12,151 bases of DNA from CAYSLZ01 sp964468355 (GTDB lineage: Bacteria; Patescibacteriota; Microgenomatia; UBA12405; JAHJSD01): assembly GCA_964468355.1 (NCBI GenBank), contig CAYXSV010000040.1:1-12151 (forward strand). The letters run 5' to 3'. Below, one piece after another: positions 1-8,003 of the stretch. Every line of letters begins with the position of its first letter. Position 1 is the first letter of the stretch. Made by a program: the position numbers and the translations under genes. A model generated the notes under the pieces. It did no database searches. It was not told the DNA's origin and was given only the letters and a program-made list of their open reading frames with translations.

Positions 1-3000
1 ATTTCGCGGATTAATGTTTCAAAATGTTTGTCATGAATAGTTATTCCTTGTGATTCATAAACCGCCTGCACCTCTTTAAGTAAATAAAGCTGAGCTTCAC
101 GGAAACCACGGGTTTCTAAAACTTGTTCTATATCCAATGAGCCGGTAGCCAATTTTGTACCTTTTTTAACGACATCGCCTGCTTCCACTTTTAACTCGCT
201 TGTTAACGGAACGCGGTAAGAAACACTTTTTTTATTTTTTCCTTTTCCTCCAACAACGCTTATATTGTAACCCTGCTCGGTTTCATTAATTTTTACTTTA
301 CCTTCAATTTCAGCTAAAGGTGATAAGTTTTTCGGCGTTCTGACTTCCAATAATTCTTCAACCCTAGGCAGTCCCTGGGTTACGTCTTTACCAACAACTC
401 CTCCGGCATGTTTTGTTCTCATTGTTAACTGTGTTCCCGGCTCTCCTATCGACTGGGCGGCAACTACTCCAACCGGGGTACCAATCTCTACGACTTTTTT
501 ATTAGCCATATCCCAACCGTAACATTTCGAACAAACTCCATATTTAGTCCGACAGTATAGAGGAGAACGTACAGCCGCCTGTTTAACACCTTTTTCTTCA
601 ATTAATTCCGCCTCGTCTTCGTTAAGTAAGCGACCTTTTTTAAATAAAACTTTTCCTGTTTCAGGATCTTTAACACTATCCGCCAAATAACGGCCTAATA
701 ATCTTTTAGCAAAAGATTTCTTTCGCTCACCGCTGTTTTTTATTATTAATTTTCTTGATGTTCCACAATCATCCATCCTTATTAAACTACTGTGTGCAAC
801 GTCAACTAACCGGCGGGTCAAATAACCGGCGTCGGCAGTTTTTAAAGCAGTATCAGTTAAACCTTTTCTGGAACCTCTAGCCCCGGTAACATATTCAAAA
901 ACCGATAGACCTTCTCTAAAGTTTGATTTAGTCGGCAGTGGAACTATTCTACCCATCGGGTCAACAACCAATCCTCTCATCCCTGAAACTTGTTTAATTT
1001 GGTCTCTTGAAACTCGGCCGATACCGGCGTCACTAATCATTTTAATCGGATCGTCCGGATTAAATCTTTCCCATGTTAAATCAGCTATTTCCTCGGTTGT
1101 TTCGATCCACATGTTTTGCGTCAATTCGCTTCTCTCACTTTTTGTAATTAATCCTTCACGATAATTGTCTTCAATATCACTTGCTCTCCGATTGGCCTTA
1201 TTAATAATTTTTTCTTTTTCCGGCAGCAATTTACAATCAAATATGGAAGGAGAAATACCGGAATAAGTAGCGCCAAAAAAGCCGATATCTTTCAAGCCGT
1301 CAATAAGATCAACTACCCGGTCAGAATCCAAGTTTTCATAAGCAATATTAATTAACTTTTTAATCTCATCTGACTGAACGGGCTTATTAATAAACCCTAA
1401 TTCCTCCGGTAATACCTGGTTAAAGATAATTCTCCCCACTGAAGTTAAGACAATTTCATCCTCAATTTTAACTCCAACCAACTCTCTCAAATCTATTTTG
1501 CTTGATCTCCAAGCAATCAATGCCTCTTCCCTATTTGAAAAAAGAGACACTTTTTTAAGAGCTTCTTTTTCATTCTCTAGTAATTCCAAATCTTTTTCCC
1601 TGATTGAAGTTATAAAATAACTACCTACCACCATTTCCTTAGCAGGAACATTTATCGGTTTACCGCTGGCCGGCTTAAGTAAATTTTTCCCCGGCATCTT
1701 TTTTTCGCCCGCCTCTTTCTGTGCTCTTTTAGATAAAGGTAAATGAACCGCCATTTCGTCGCCGTCAAAATCAGCATTAAAACCGGAACAAATACAAACT
1801 GGAAGCTGTATCGCTAAACCGTCAACCAGTTTCGGTTTAAACGCCTGAATGGAAAGCTTATGCAAAGTCGGCGCTCTGTTTAGCAAAACAAGTTTCTCTT
1901 TAATAACTTCTTCTAAAATATCATAAACTTCAGGCGGTTTATGGTCAAGAATATTTTTTGCACTCCGCACATTCGGAGCTAATCCACGTAAAATCATTTC
2001 GCGAAGTATAAACGGCCGGAATAATTCCAAGGCCATTTCGCGCGGAAGTCCGCATTCATTTAATTTAAGTTTAGGACCGCTTACAATAACACTTCGTCCG
2101 GAATAATCAACACGTTTTCCTAAAAGATTCCTTCTGAATCTACCCTTCTTGCCTTTTAGCAAATCGGATAGAGACCTCGGCGGCCTTTTCGAATAACGCT
2201 GACGGCGGCTTTTAGACGCATCAATAAGCATATCAACCGATTCTTGAAGCATCCTTTTTTCATTTCTTAAAATTATTTCCGGCGCTCCAAGTTCCATTAA
2301 GCGCTTTAAACGATTATTTCTATTAATTACTCTCCGATATAAATCGTTTAAATCACTTGTCGCAAACCTCCCCCCGGTTAACTGCACCATAGGCCTTAAC
2401 TCCGGGGGTATTACCGGCAAAGTTTTTAAAATCATCCATGTCGGCTCAATATCCGCCTTAATCATTCCATTAATAACCCGGATTCTCCTCATCAGCTTTT
2501 TCTTTTTTTGTTTACTTCTGGTCTTTTTCAAATCTTCCCTTAAATTACGAATAGTTGACTTTAAATTGAAATTTTTAAGAATCTTTAATATTGCTTCCGC
2601 CCCGACTTCAACTTCAAAAAAATCGTCAGCTCCAAATTCTCTCAAATGCTGTAATTCCATTTCAGTCAAAACTGATAATACGTCAATTGATTCCGCCTTA
2701 CTTATTAAATTCTTTTTTAATTCTTCCAATTTTTCGTGTTCAACTGCCTCTTTATTCTTCAAACGCTGTTTTTTCTGACGGAATTTTACTGATAATTCCT
2801 CTTTAGCTATAGCCAGCTGATCTTCTGATTTAATCTCCTTTTCCAGCTTTTTTTCCTCATCTTTTTTCGACTCCCGAAGTTTAACCATTTTTTCCTTTAT
2901 TTTTTTAGTTACTATTTGCTTTCGATTATCAACGCCTTCTTCAATTTTAGAAGCCGCTCCTCTTTGTACACGGCCGTCGCATTCTAAAACCATATAACGA

Positions 3001-3440
3001 GCAAAATAAATTACTCCTTCTAAATCCTTACGTGAAATATCAAGCAAATAAGCTAGGGGTGAAAACGTGTTTTTCCAATACCACAAATGGATTACCGGTG
3101 CCGCCAAATTAATGTGGCCCATTCGTTCCCTTCGTACCCGGGAATGAGTTACTTCAACACCGCATTTATCACAAACTACTCCTTTATAGCGGCGCTTTTT
3201 ATACTTACCGCAATAACATTGATAATTTTTAGTCGGACCGAAAATCTTTTCACAAAATAAACCGTTTTTTTCCGGTCTCCAAGTTCGATAATTTATTGTT
3301 TCAGGTTCAGTTACTTCGCCGTGAGACCATTGCTGCATTTCTTCTGGCGAAGCCAACTTTACTCTTAAACCGGCAAATTCGGATAAATCTCCAAAATTCT
3401 CAATTGCCATATCTCGTTTGTTTTTGTTTTTATTTGCCAT
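1..3440 (-). CDS. rpoC: DNA-directed RNA polymerase subunit beta' (3' end outside window)
   Basis: Large catalytic subunit of RNA polymerase. I translated it by hand; 1146 codons are open to the left edge and the stop is outside. Seen in order: N-terminal zinc site (C75, C77, C90, C93); a charged coiled-coil insertion at about 161-249; the GGRFATSDLNDLYRRVINRN region; the catalytic NADFDGD at 555-561, whose three Asp bind Mg; bridge helix near 851-885; second zinc site (C892, C963, C970, C973); trigger loop LTMRTKHAGG with the catalytic His at 1011 and no large insertion; and a DKHFE segment close to the usual C-terminus, so perhaps 100 residues are missing. The ATG follows the rpoB TAA with no gap, with only a weak AAGAAG ahead of it, so translation is probably coupled to rpoB. 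Odd: Lys replaces the usual Phe before the trigger-loop His, and Arg replaces His in the bridge helix. Identity is certain. Confidence 0.98.
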   Translation of the reverse strand, partial: MANKNKNKRDMAIENFGDLSEFAGLRVKLASPEEMQQWSHGEVTEPETINYRTWRPEKNGLFCEKIFGPTKNYQCYCGKYKKRRYKGVVCDKCGVEVTHSRVRRERMGHINLAAPVIHLWYWKNTFSPLAYLLDISRKDLEGVIYFARYMVLECDGRVQRGAASKIEEGVDNRKQIVTKKIKEKMVKLRESKKDEEKKLEKEIKSEDQLAIAKEELSVKFRQKKQRLKNKEAVEHEKLEELKKNLISKAESIDVLSVLTEMELQHLREFGADDFFEVEVGAEAILKILKNFNLKSTIRNLREDLKKTRSKQKKKKLMRRIRVINGMIKADIEPTWMILKTLPVIPPELRPMVQLTGGRFATSDLNDLYRRVINRNNRLKRLMELGAPEIILRNEKRMLQESVDMLIDASKSRRQRYSKRPPRSLSDLLKGKKGRFRRNLLGKRVDYSGRSVIVSGPKLKLNECGLPREMALELFRPFILREMILRGLAPNVRSAKNILDHKPPEVYDILEEVIKEKLVLLNRAPTLHKLSIQAFKPKLVDGLAIQLPVCICSGFNADFDGDEMAVHLPLSKRAQKEAGEKKMPGKNLLKPASGKPINVPAKEMVVGSYFITSIREKDLELLENEKEALKKVSLFSNREEALIAWRSSKIDLRELVGVKIEDEIVLTSVGRIIFNQVLPEELGFINKPVQSDEIKKLINIAYENLDSDRVVDLIDGLKDIGFFGATYSGISPSIFDCKLLPEKEKIINKANRRASDIEDNYREGLITKSERSELTQNMWIETTEEIADLTWERFNPDDPIKMISDAGIGRVSRDQIKQVSGMRGLVVDPMGRIVPLPTKSNFREGLSVFEYVTGARGSRKGLTDTALKTADAGYLTRRLVDVAHSSLIRMDDCGTSRKLIIKNSGERKKSFAKRLLGRYLADSVKDPETGKVLFKKGRLLNEDEAELIEEKGVKQAAVRSPLYCRTKYGVCSKCYGWDMANKKVVEIGTPVGVVAAQSIGEPGTQLTMRTKHAGGVVGKDVTQGLPRVEELLEVRTPKNLSPLAEIEGKVKINETEQGYNISVVGGKGKNKKSVSYRVPLTSELKVEAGDVVKKGTKLATGSLDIEQVLETRGFREAQLYLLKEVQAVYESQGITIHDKHFETLIRE

Positions 3441-6400
3441 TTATTCTTCTTGGACGGGATTAACTTTTAAGCCCAAACCGGCCAGTTCTTTTACCATTAC
3501 CTTAAACGATTCCGGGATTCCCGGTTCCGGTATATCCTTACCTTTAATCATTGATTGAAACGCTTGGCCGCGGCCTTCAATATCATCTGACTTAATAGTC
3601 AGCATTTCCTGAAGCCCTTGAGCAGCTTTGTGTGCTTCCAAAGCCCAGACTTCCATTTCTCCTAAACGCTGGCCGCCCATTCTGGATTTTCCTCCTAATG
3701 GCTGTTGGGTTACCAGAGAATAAGGTCCGGTTGACCGGACATGGACTTTATCTTGTACCATATGAATCAATTTCATAATATAGGCAATACCGACAACCGT
3801 CTTCTGGGCGTAAGGTTCACCGGTTTTACCATTAAATAGTTGAGTTTTTCCATCCACAGGAAGACCGGCTTTTTCTAAAGTTTTCTTTAAATCATCCTCC
3901 GATACTGATTCGAAAACGGGAAAAGCATATTTTTTGTCAAGCTTTTTACCTGCCCATCCCAAATGCGTTTCCATAATTTGACCTAAATTCATTCTAGCAA
4001 TAACTGAAAGCGGTGAAATTACAATATCAACCGGCGTGCCGTCCTCTAAATAAGGCATATCCTGTGCCGGAACAATTTTAGAAATAACGCCTTTGTTTCC
4101 ATGTCGTCCAGCTAATTTGTCTCCTACTTTTACTTTTCTAAGCTGAGCAACTGAAACTTTAATCACTTTATTAATACCCGGATTAAGTTCGTCACCCTCT
4201 TCACGGTCAAGAATGTTGACATCAATTACCGTGCCGCCTTCTCCGTGGGGAATTTTTAAACTGGTATCCTTAACGTCTTTTGCTTTTTCACCAAAAATGG
4301 CTCTTAATAATCGTTCCTCAGCGCTTAACTCTTTTTCACCTTTTGGTTCTACTTTTCCGACTAAAATGTCATGAACGCCAACATTAGCTCCTACCATAAC
4401 TATGCCCTCTTTTGTCAAATTAGCTAAATCCGATTCAGCAACGTTCGGAATATCACTTGTTACTTCTTCCGGACCTAATTTAGTTTCAACAACTTCCGCC
4501 TCATATTCCTCAATCTGAATCGAAGTAAAATCGTCATTTTTTAATATACGATCAGAAATTGCTATCGCATCTTCGTAAACTAAACCTTCAAACGGTGCGT
4601 AGGCAATCAATAAATTTTTACCCGGAGCAAATTCTCCTCCTTGACAGCCGGGACCGTCAATTATCATTTGACCTTTTTTAACTTTATCGCCGACTTCGAC
4701 AACCGGCTTTTGCGTATAACAGGTTCCATAAGGGCTTGTTCTTCTGTATTTAGTCATTCCATAAACCCTGGCTTTACCACCGTCTTTAGGTTTAACAACA
4801 ATTTTATCGGCATCAACATAGTCAACTTCTCCATCCTCTTCAGCTTCTTTGACCCATCCCATTGCGCGGGCGATTGTTTTTTCAAGACCGGTACCCGTAA
4901 TCGGCGCTTCCGGGTTTACCAATGGTGTACCTTGACAAAGCATGTGCGCTCCCATCAAAGCTCGCTGCGGCTCGTCATGAGCAACAAAAGGAATCAAAGC
5001 GGCGGCTACACCCAAAACCTGCTGTGAAACGTAATCGATCATCTGAACATTTTCAACTGCCGCCTCAAAAAATTCTCCATCGTGCCTTACCGGAACCCAC
5101 TCCTGGGTTATAAAACCGTCGTCATCAATTTCCACACCGGAATGAGTGATATAGTATTCTTCCTCATCATCAGCAGGTAAATAAACAACCTCATCAGTCA
5201 CTTTCATTTTTGTTTTACCTCCGGATTTTACTTTCTTAACTTTCCGGTAAGGTGCTTCCAAAAATCCGTACTTATTAATTTGGGCAAACAAAGCTAAATA
5301 GGTAACTAGGCCGATATTCATTCCCTCCGGAGACCGGATCGGACATATTCTGCCGTATTGTGAATCATGGATATCCCGAATTGAAAAAGAAGCCCGCTCC
5401 CGACTCAACCCGCCCGGACCAAGAACAGTTACTCTCCTTAGTAAATCAAGTTCGGATAAAGGATTAGTTTGTTCTAAAATTGAAGATAACTGATTAGTTC
5501 TAAAAAATGAATTAATTGAATTTGTAAACACTTGAGATGAAACTAACCGAGTTGGAGTTGTTCCTTCTTTTGTCGGGCTGGCTAAACTCATCCGTTCCTT
5601 AACCATTCTTTCAAAACGCATTGTTGCCGAACGCAGGGCTACTTGAACAATAATTTCGCCAACTTGACGAATCCGCCGATTGCCCAAATGGTCAATATCG
5701 TCAACTTTCTCCACCTTCCCCTCTTGAAGTGAAATCAAATATTTAACCGCAGAAACAAGGTCTTCTTTTTTTAGAACCCAATTTTCTTCTTTTTCATCAT
5801 CAAAAGACAATCCTAATCTCTTATTTATTTTATATCTTCCCACCTGACCCAGCTCATATGAACGAGATTCAAAAAATTTCTCGCGGAAATTATTACGAGC
5901 AGTCTCTAAAACAGCCGGCTCTCCGGGTCGAATTTTTTGATAAAATTCAAGCAAGGCCTGTTCTTGATTTTCAGTTGAATCCTGTTCAATTGTCGGTTGG
6001 ATAAATTTACCAAAAGTATCGATTAGTTCCCGATTCGACTGAATACCCAAGGCACGAAAAATAACTGTTGCCGGGAATTTTCTTCGTCTATCAACTCGGG
6101 CATATATTATTCCTCGACTGCTGACTAAAAACTCAAGCCATGATCCCCTCAAAGGTCTTATTTCAGCTTCATGCAAAGTTTTTCCGGTTCGTTCATCTTC
6201 CTCTGCCGTAAAATAAGCACCGGGCGAACGAACCAATTGGTTTAAAATACACCGCTCAATTCCGCTGACAATAAATGTTCCCTGTTTAGTCATCAACGGA
6301 AGATTCAGCAAGAAGACGTCCTCGGTTTCCGTCTTATTTTTTCTTTTATTAGTTAACTTTGTTTCAATCTCAACCGGAGCTGAATAAGTAAGGTCTTTTC

Positions 6401-6623
6401 TGAAGGCCTCCTGCGGACTAACTGACGGCTTTCCAATCTTAACTTCACCAAATTCAAGCAGCCAATTTTTACCGGTATAATCTTCTATCGGCGTTATTGA
6501 CCGAATAGTTTCACCTAAATCCTGATTTACAAATTTCTCCCATGATTCCTTTTGTACTTTAGTTAAGTCGGTTGGTTTTGGAGTAGATGGTTTTTCACCT
6601 AAATAAATTCTTTTATTTGCCAT
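3441..6623 (-). CDS. rpoB: DNA-directed RNA polymerase subunit beta
   Basis: Second catalytic subunit of RNA polymerase, forming the active-site cleft with beta'. From the ATG at 6623 it has 1060 residues, short against E. coli (1342) and B. subtilis (1193). Diagnostic segments: the rifampicin-pocket region around NPLSELDLLRRVTVLGPGG, PIRSPEGMNIGL, the KLAGRHGNKG loop with the NTP-contacting lysines K836 and K844 (E. coli K1065 and K1073), EDGTPVDIV, and the C-terminal RSTGPYSLVTQQPLGG and GEMEVWALEAH. Start choice: an in-frame TTG at 6641 would add six residues, but the family N-terminus fits MANKRIYLG and the ATG is the better codon; neither has a Shine-Dalgarno. The gene has its own promoter and a hairpin in the leader, and runs directly into rpoC. 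Odd: several rifampicin contacts and fork residues differ from the bacterial consensus. Identity is certain; the start is less so. Confidence 0.97.
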   Translation of the reverse strand: MANKRIYLGEKPSTPKPTDLTKVQKESWEKFVNQDLGETIRSITPIEDYTGKNWLLEFGEVKIGKPSVSPQEAFRKDLTYSAPVEIETKLTNKRKNKTETEDVFLLNLPLMTKQGTFIVSGIERCILNQLVRSPGAYFTAEEDERTGKTLHEAEIRPLRGSWLEFLVSSRGIIYARVDRRRKFPATVIFRALGIQSNRELIDTFGKFIQPTIEQDSTENQEQALLEFYQKIRPGEPAVLETARNNFREKFFESRSYELGQVGRYKINKRLGLSFDDEKEENWVLKKEDLVSAVKYLISLQEGKVEKVDDIDHLGNRRIRQVGEIIVQVALRSATMRFERMVKERMSLASPTKEGTTPTRLVSSQVFTNSINSFFRTNQLSSILEQTNPLSELDLLRRVTVLGPGGLSRERASFSIRDIHDSQYGRICPIRSPEGMNIGLVTYLALFAQINKYGFLEAPYRKVKKVKSGGKTKMKVTDEVVYLPADDEEEYYITHSGVEIDDDGFITQEWVPVRHDGEFFEAAVENVQMIDYVSQQVLGVAAALIPFVAHDEPQRALMGAHMLCQGTPLVNPEAPITGTGLEKTIARAMGWVKEAEEDGEVDYVDADKIVVKPKDGGKARVYGMTKYRRTSPYGTCYTQKPVVEVGDKVKKGQMIIDGPGCQGGEFAPGKNLLIAYAPFEGLVYEDAIAISDRILKNDDFTSIQIEEYEAEVVETKLGPEEVTSDIPNVAESDLANLTKEGIVMVGANVGVHDILVGKVEPKGEKELSAEERLLRAIFGEKAKDVKDTSLKIPHGEGGTVIDVNILDREEGDELNPGINKVIKVSVAQLRKVKVGDKLAGRHGNKGVISKIVPAQDMPYLEDGTPVDIVISPLSVIARMNLGQIMETHLGWAGKKLDKKYAFPVFESVSEDDLKKTLEKAGLPVDGKTQLFNGKTGEPYAQKTVVGIAYIMKLIHMVQDKVHVRSTGPYSLVTQQPLGGKSRMGGQRLGEMEVWALEAHKAAQGLQEMLTIKSDDIEGRGQAFQSMIKGKDIPEPGIPESFKVMVKELAGLGLKVNPVQEE

Positions 6624-6629
6624 ATGGTT

Positions 6630-6635
6630 TTTATA
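6630..6635 (-). promoter_or_regulatory. rpoB: Possible second -10 element (leaderless rpoB start)
   Basis: TATAAA on the minus strand ends six bases before the rpoB ATG at 6623, so initiation at the usual distance would begin on the start codon and give a leaderless mRNA. It lies downstream of the terminator-like hairpin and would bypass it. There is no recognisable -35 at 17 bases and no TG extension, so it is much weaker on paper than the promoter at 6684-6711. An A+T-rich chance match is possible. Confidence 0.3.
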
Positions 6636-6639
6636 GACC

Positions 6640-6665
6640 AAAAAAATACACGGACCTAAGTCCGT
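6640..6665 (-). terminator. Intrinsic-terminator-like hairpin in the rpoB leader
   Basis: On the minus strand ACGGAC, a TTAG loop and GTCCGT form a perfect six-pair, mostly G:C stem (6650-6665). GTA and seven T (6640-6646) follow. This is the layout of a Rho-independent terminator read in the direction of transcription. It lies after mltG but also about 12 bases after the predicted start of the rpoB promoter at 6684-6711. It could end mltG readthrough, attenuate rpoBC, or act as a 5' stabilising stem. The stem is short, so termination may be partial. The structure is seen; the function is inferred. Confidence 0.55.
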
Positions 6666-6683
6666 TGCCTAATTGGTGGCTCT

Positions 6684-6711
6684 ATTATAACACAATAGTT
6701 TTATTATTCAA
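6684..6711 (-). promoter_or_regulatory. rpoBC promoter, extended -10
   Basis: On the minus strand the consensus -10 TATAAT (6684-6689) is preceded by TG at the extended -10 position (TGTTATAAT). A 16-base spacer upstream is TTGAAT (6706-6711), which matches the -35 consensus at four of six positions. It sits in the gap between mltG and rpoB. The predicted start is near 6677, giving a leader of about 54 bases that contains the terminator-like hairpin. It is the best housekeeping-sigma promoter match in the window. Confidence 0.65.
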
Positions 6712-6719
6712 GAAAAAGT

Positions 6720-7709
6720 TTATTTTAAATAACGATTAATATTTTTATTGTGTTCTTCCAATGTTTCAGCGTAACGCATTTTTCCTTGATTGTCGGATAT
6801 ATAATACCAATATTCTGTATCTTGATAGTTAATTACTGATTTTATTGAAGCCAGTGAAGGATTGCAAATCGGCGCCGGCGGTAATCCCTTATATATATAG
6901 GTATTATAAGGGGAATCAATATTTTTTAAATCATTACCGGTTACTTTTGGCCACCAAGTACACTCTTCATTTAACATTTGGCCATTGACCATTTTACATT
7001 GGTTATTGGCTTTGGCATACTGAACTGAAGCGTCTATTTGAAGCGGCCAACCTTCTCTTAACCTTTTAATTAAAATACCGGAGACAATTTTCCGATCCTC
7101 GGCTAACTTAACTTCTCGCTCAATCAACGAAGCTAAAATCAAAATTTTTTGTCTGTCTAATTCATTGTCAGTCTCTAATGTCTGCCATTTTTTTTCAAAA
7201 TTTTCAGACAGTTTTTTTATCACTTCCCCAACAACGACATCGGTTGGAAATAAATAAGAATCAGGAAATAACTCACCTTCTCTATTAGTTGTTAAGCTGA
7301 TAAATTCTTTTGCAGATAAGCCCAATTTTTCTTCTAAAACTAAACCGTATTCTTCTCGGCGCTGACCTTCAACAAAAGTTACCAGAACATCAACACGGCC
7401 TTGGCGAAGCTCTTTTACTAAATGCGGTACACTAAAATTTTTAGACAGCTGAAAAGTACCTGCTTGAACTTTACCAATTTGATTTGTTAGGTAAAGATAT
7501 AAAAGAAAGACATTTTGGTCTCTAATTAAACCCTTGGACTGCAAACGTTTAGCAATCGATTTAGTTGTGTCCCCTTTATTAATAACAAAGACGACATCCT
7601 CGTTTTTACTTTCTTCACTAACCGACTGTAGATTAGTATAATAAAAAATCGACCCACCTATAACCAACAAAACCAATAGGAAAAAAACTTCGACGAAGAC
7701 TTTTTTCAT
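6720..7709 (-). CDS. mltG: Endolytic murein transglycosylase MltG (YceG family)
   Basis: Membrane-anchored lytic transglycosylase that cuts nascent glycan strands and is thought to release or terminate peptidoglycan polymerisation; it acts outside the membrane. The 329 residues show a short basic N-terminus, one membrane segment at about 5-26, a LysM-like region near 40-110 (NKGDTTKSIAKRL), then the YceG core: ELFPDSYLFPTD, ASLIERE with the likely catalytic Glu at 197, PLQIDASVQYA, and the hallmark SPYNTYIYKGLPPAPICNP. Length is usual for the family. GTG at 7712 directly precedes this ATG and would add one residue; neither has a clear Shine-Dalgarno. It starts 21 bases after the zinc-ribbon stop, so the two are probably cotranscribed. 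A segment of about 30 residues between DASVQYA and SPYNTY carries two extra Cys (238 and 250), which could form a disulfide. The family is firm. Confidence 0.93.
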   Translation of the reverse strand: MKKVFVEVFFLLVLLVIGGSIFYYTNLQSVSEESKNEDVVFVINKGDTTKSIAKRLQSKGLIRDQNVFLLYLYLTNQIGKVQAGTFQLSKNFSVPHLVKELRQGRVDVLVTFVEGQRREEYGLVLEEKLGLSAKEFISLTTNREGELFPDSYLFPTDVVVGEVIKKLSENFEKKWQTLETDNELDRQKILILASLIEREVKLAEDRKIVSGILIKRLREGWPLQIDASVQYAKANNQCKMVNGQMLNEECTWWPKVTGNDLKNIDSPYNTYIYKGLPPAPICNPSLASIKSVINYQDTEYWYYISDNQGKMRYAETLEEHNKNINRYLK

Positions 7710-7730
7710 CACTTTTTACTTATTACTACT

Positions 7731-7931
7731 TTAAACCTCTTCAAATAAAGCTCGGCGATATGAATCTTTTTTCGGATTATAAATAAAAATTCTGCCGCAT
7801 TTACAAGTAACTTTTTCAGTACCGTCGTCGCGTTTTTCACGCTTACCACTTTCTAAAGGAGTTCCACAACCGACACATCTACCTTGAGATAATAACCAGG
7901 CCTGAATTGGTGCAATAATATTTTTAAACAC
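7731..7931 (-). CDS. Small zinc-ribbon protein of unknown function
   Basis: A 66-residue protein that I cannot assign to a named family. It has a hydrophobic N-terminal helix (about 3-15), then CVGC (Cys 19 and 22) and CKC (Cys 43 and 45) around a charged loop, a pattern expected for one zinc knuckle pair, and a basic/acidic tail. There is no signal peptide or clear membrane span. The start is GTG at 7929-7931, fixed by a near-perfect Shine-Dalgarno (AAGGAGGT) five bases upstream. Its own promoter lies at 8004-8032, and mltG follows within about 20 bases, so an envelope or transcription/translation link is possible but unproven. The Cys spacing and N-terminus do not fit ribosomal proteins bL32, bL33 or bL36. 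The strong ribosome binding site and intact Cys set make it very likely a real gene. Confidence 0.8.
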   Translation of the reverse strand: MFKNIIAPIQAWLLSQGRCVGCGTPLESGKREKRDDGTEKVTCKCGRIFIYNPKKDSYRRALFEEV

Positions 7932-7936
7932 CTTCC

Positions 7937-7944
7937 ACCTCCTT
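7937..7944 (-). promoter_or_regulatory. Near-perfect Shine-Dalgarno fixing a GTG start
   Basis: AAGGAGGT on the minus strand lies five bases before the GTG at 7931, after a run of A. It is the longest anti-16S match in the window, and it decides the start of the zinc-ribbon gene. It shows that the organism uses Shine-Dalgarno initiation, in contrast to rpoB and the 705-residue gene, which have none. Confidence 0.85.
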
Positions 7945-7951
7945 TTTTTTG

Positions 7952-7986
7952 TAATTTCAGAATTCCGACCAAAGAAACTGAAATTA
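7952..7986 (-). repeat. Inverted repeat in the zinc-ribbon leader
   Basis: Nine-base perfect arms (TAATTTCAG and CTGAAATTA on the minus strand) flank a 17-base loop. The repeat lies between the predicted promoter at 8004-8032 and the Shine-Dalgarno at 7937-7944. No T-run follows on the minus strand, so it is not an intrinsic terminator. It could be an operator or a leader stem affecting translation. The arms are A+T-rich and the stem would be weak, so chance is possible. Confidence 0.35.
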
Positions 7987-8003
7987 AATTATTAATTAAA
8001 CTA

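Noticed and set aside
2566..2806. Two overlapping plus-strand reading frames of about 70 codons
   Set aside because: They lie opposite the intact rpoC frame, have no ribosome site, and encode low-complexity Ser/Phe-rich sequence: antisense shadows.
4641..5113. Plus-strand frames of 128 and 63 codons
   Set aside because: Antisense to a conserved part of rpoB, with no recognisable domain and no start signals.
7731..7931. Ribosomal protein bL32, bL33 or bL36
   Set aside because: It has four Cys, but the spacing (CxxC then CxC), the hydrophobic N-terminus and the lack of the basic family motifs do not fit.
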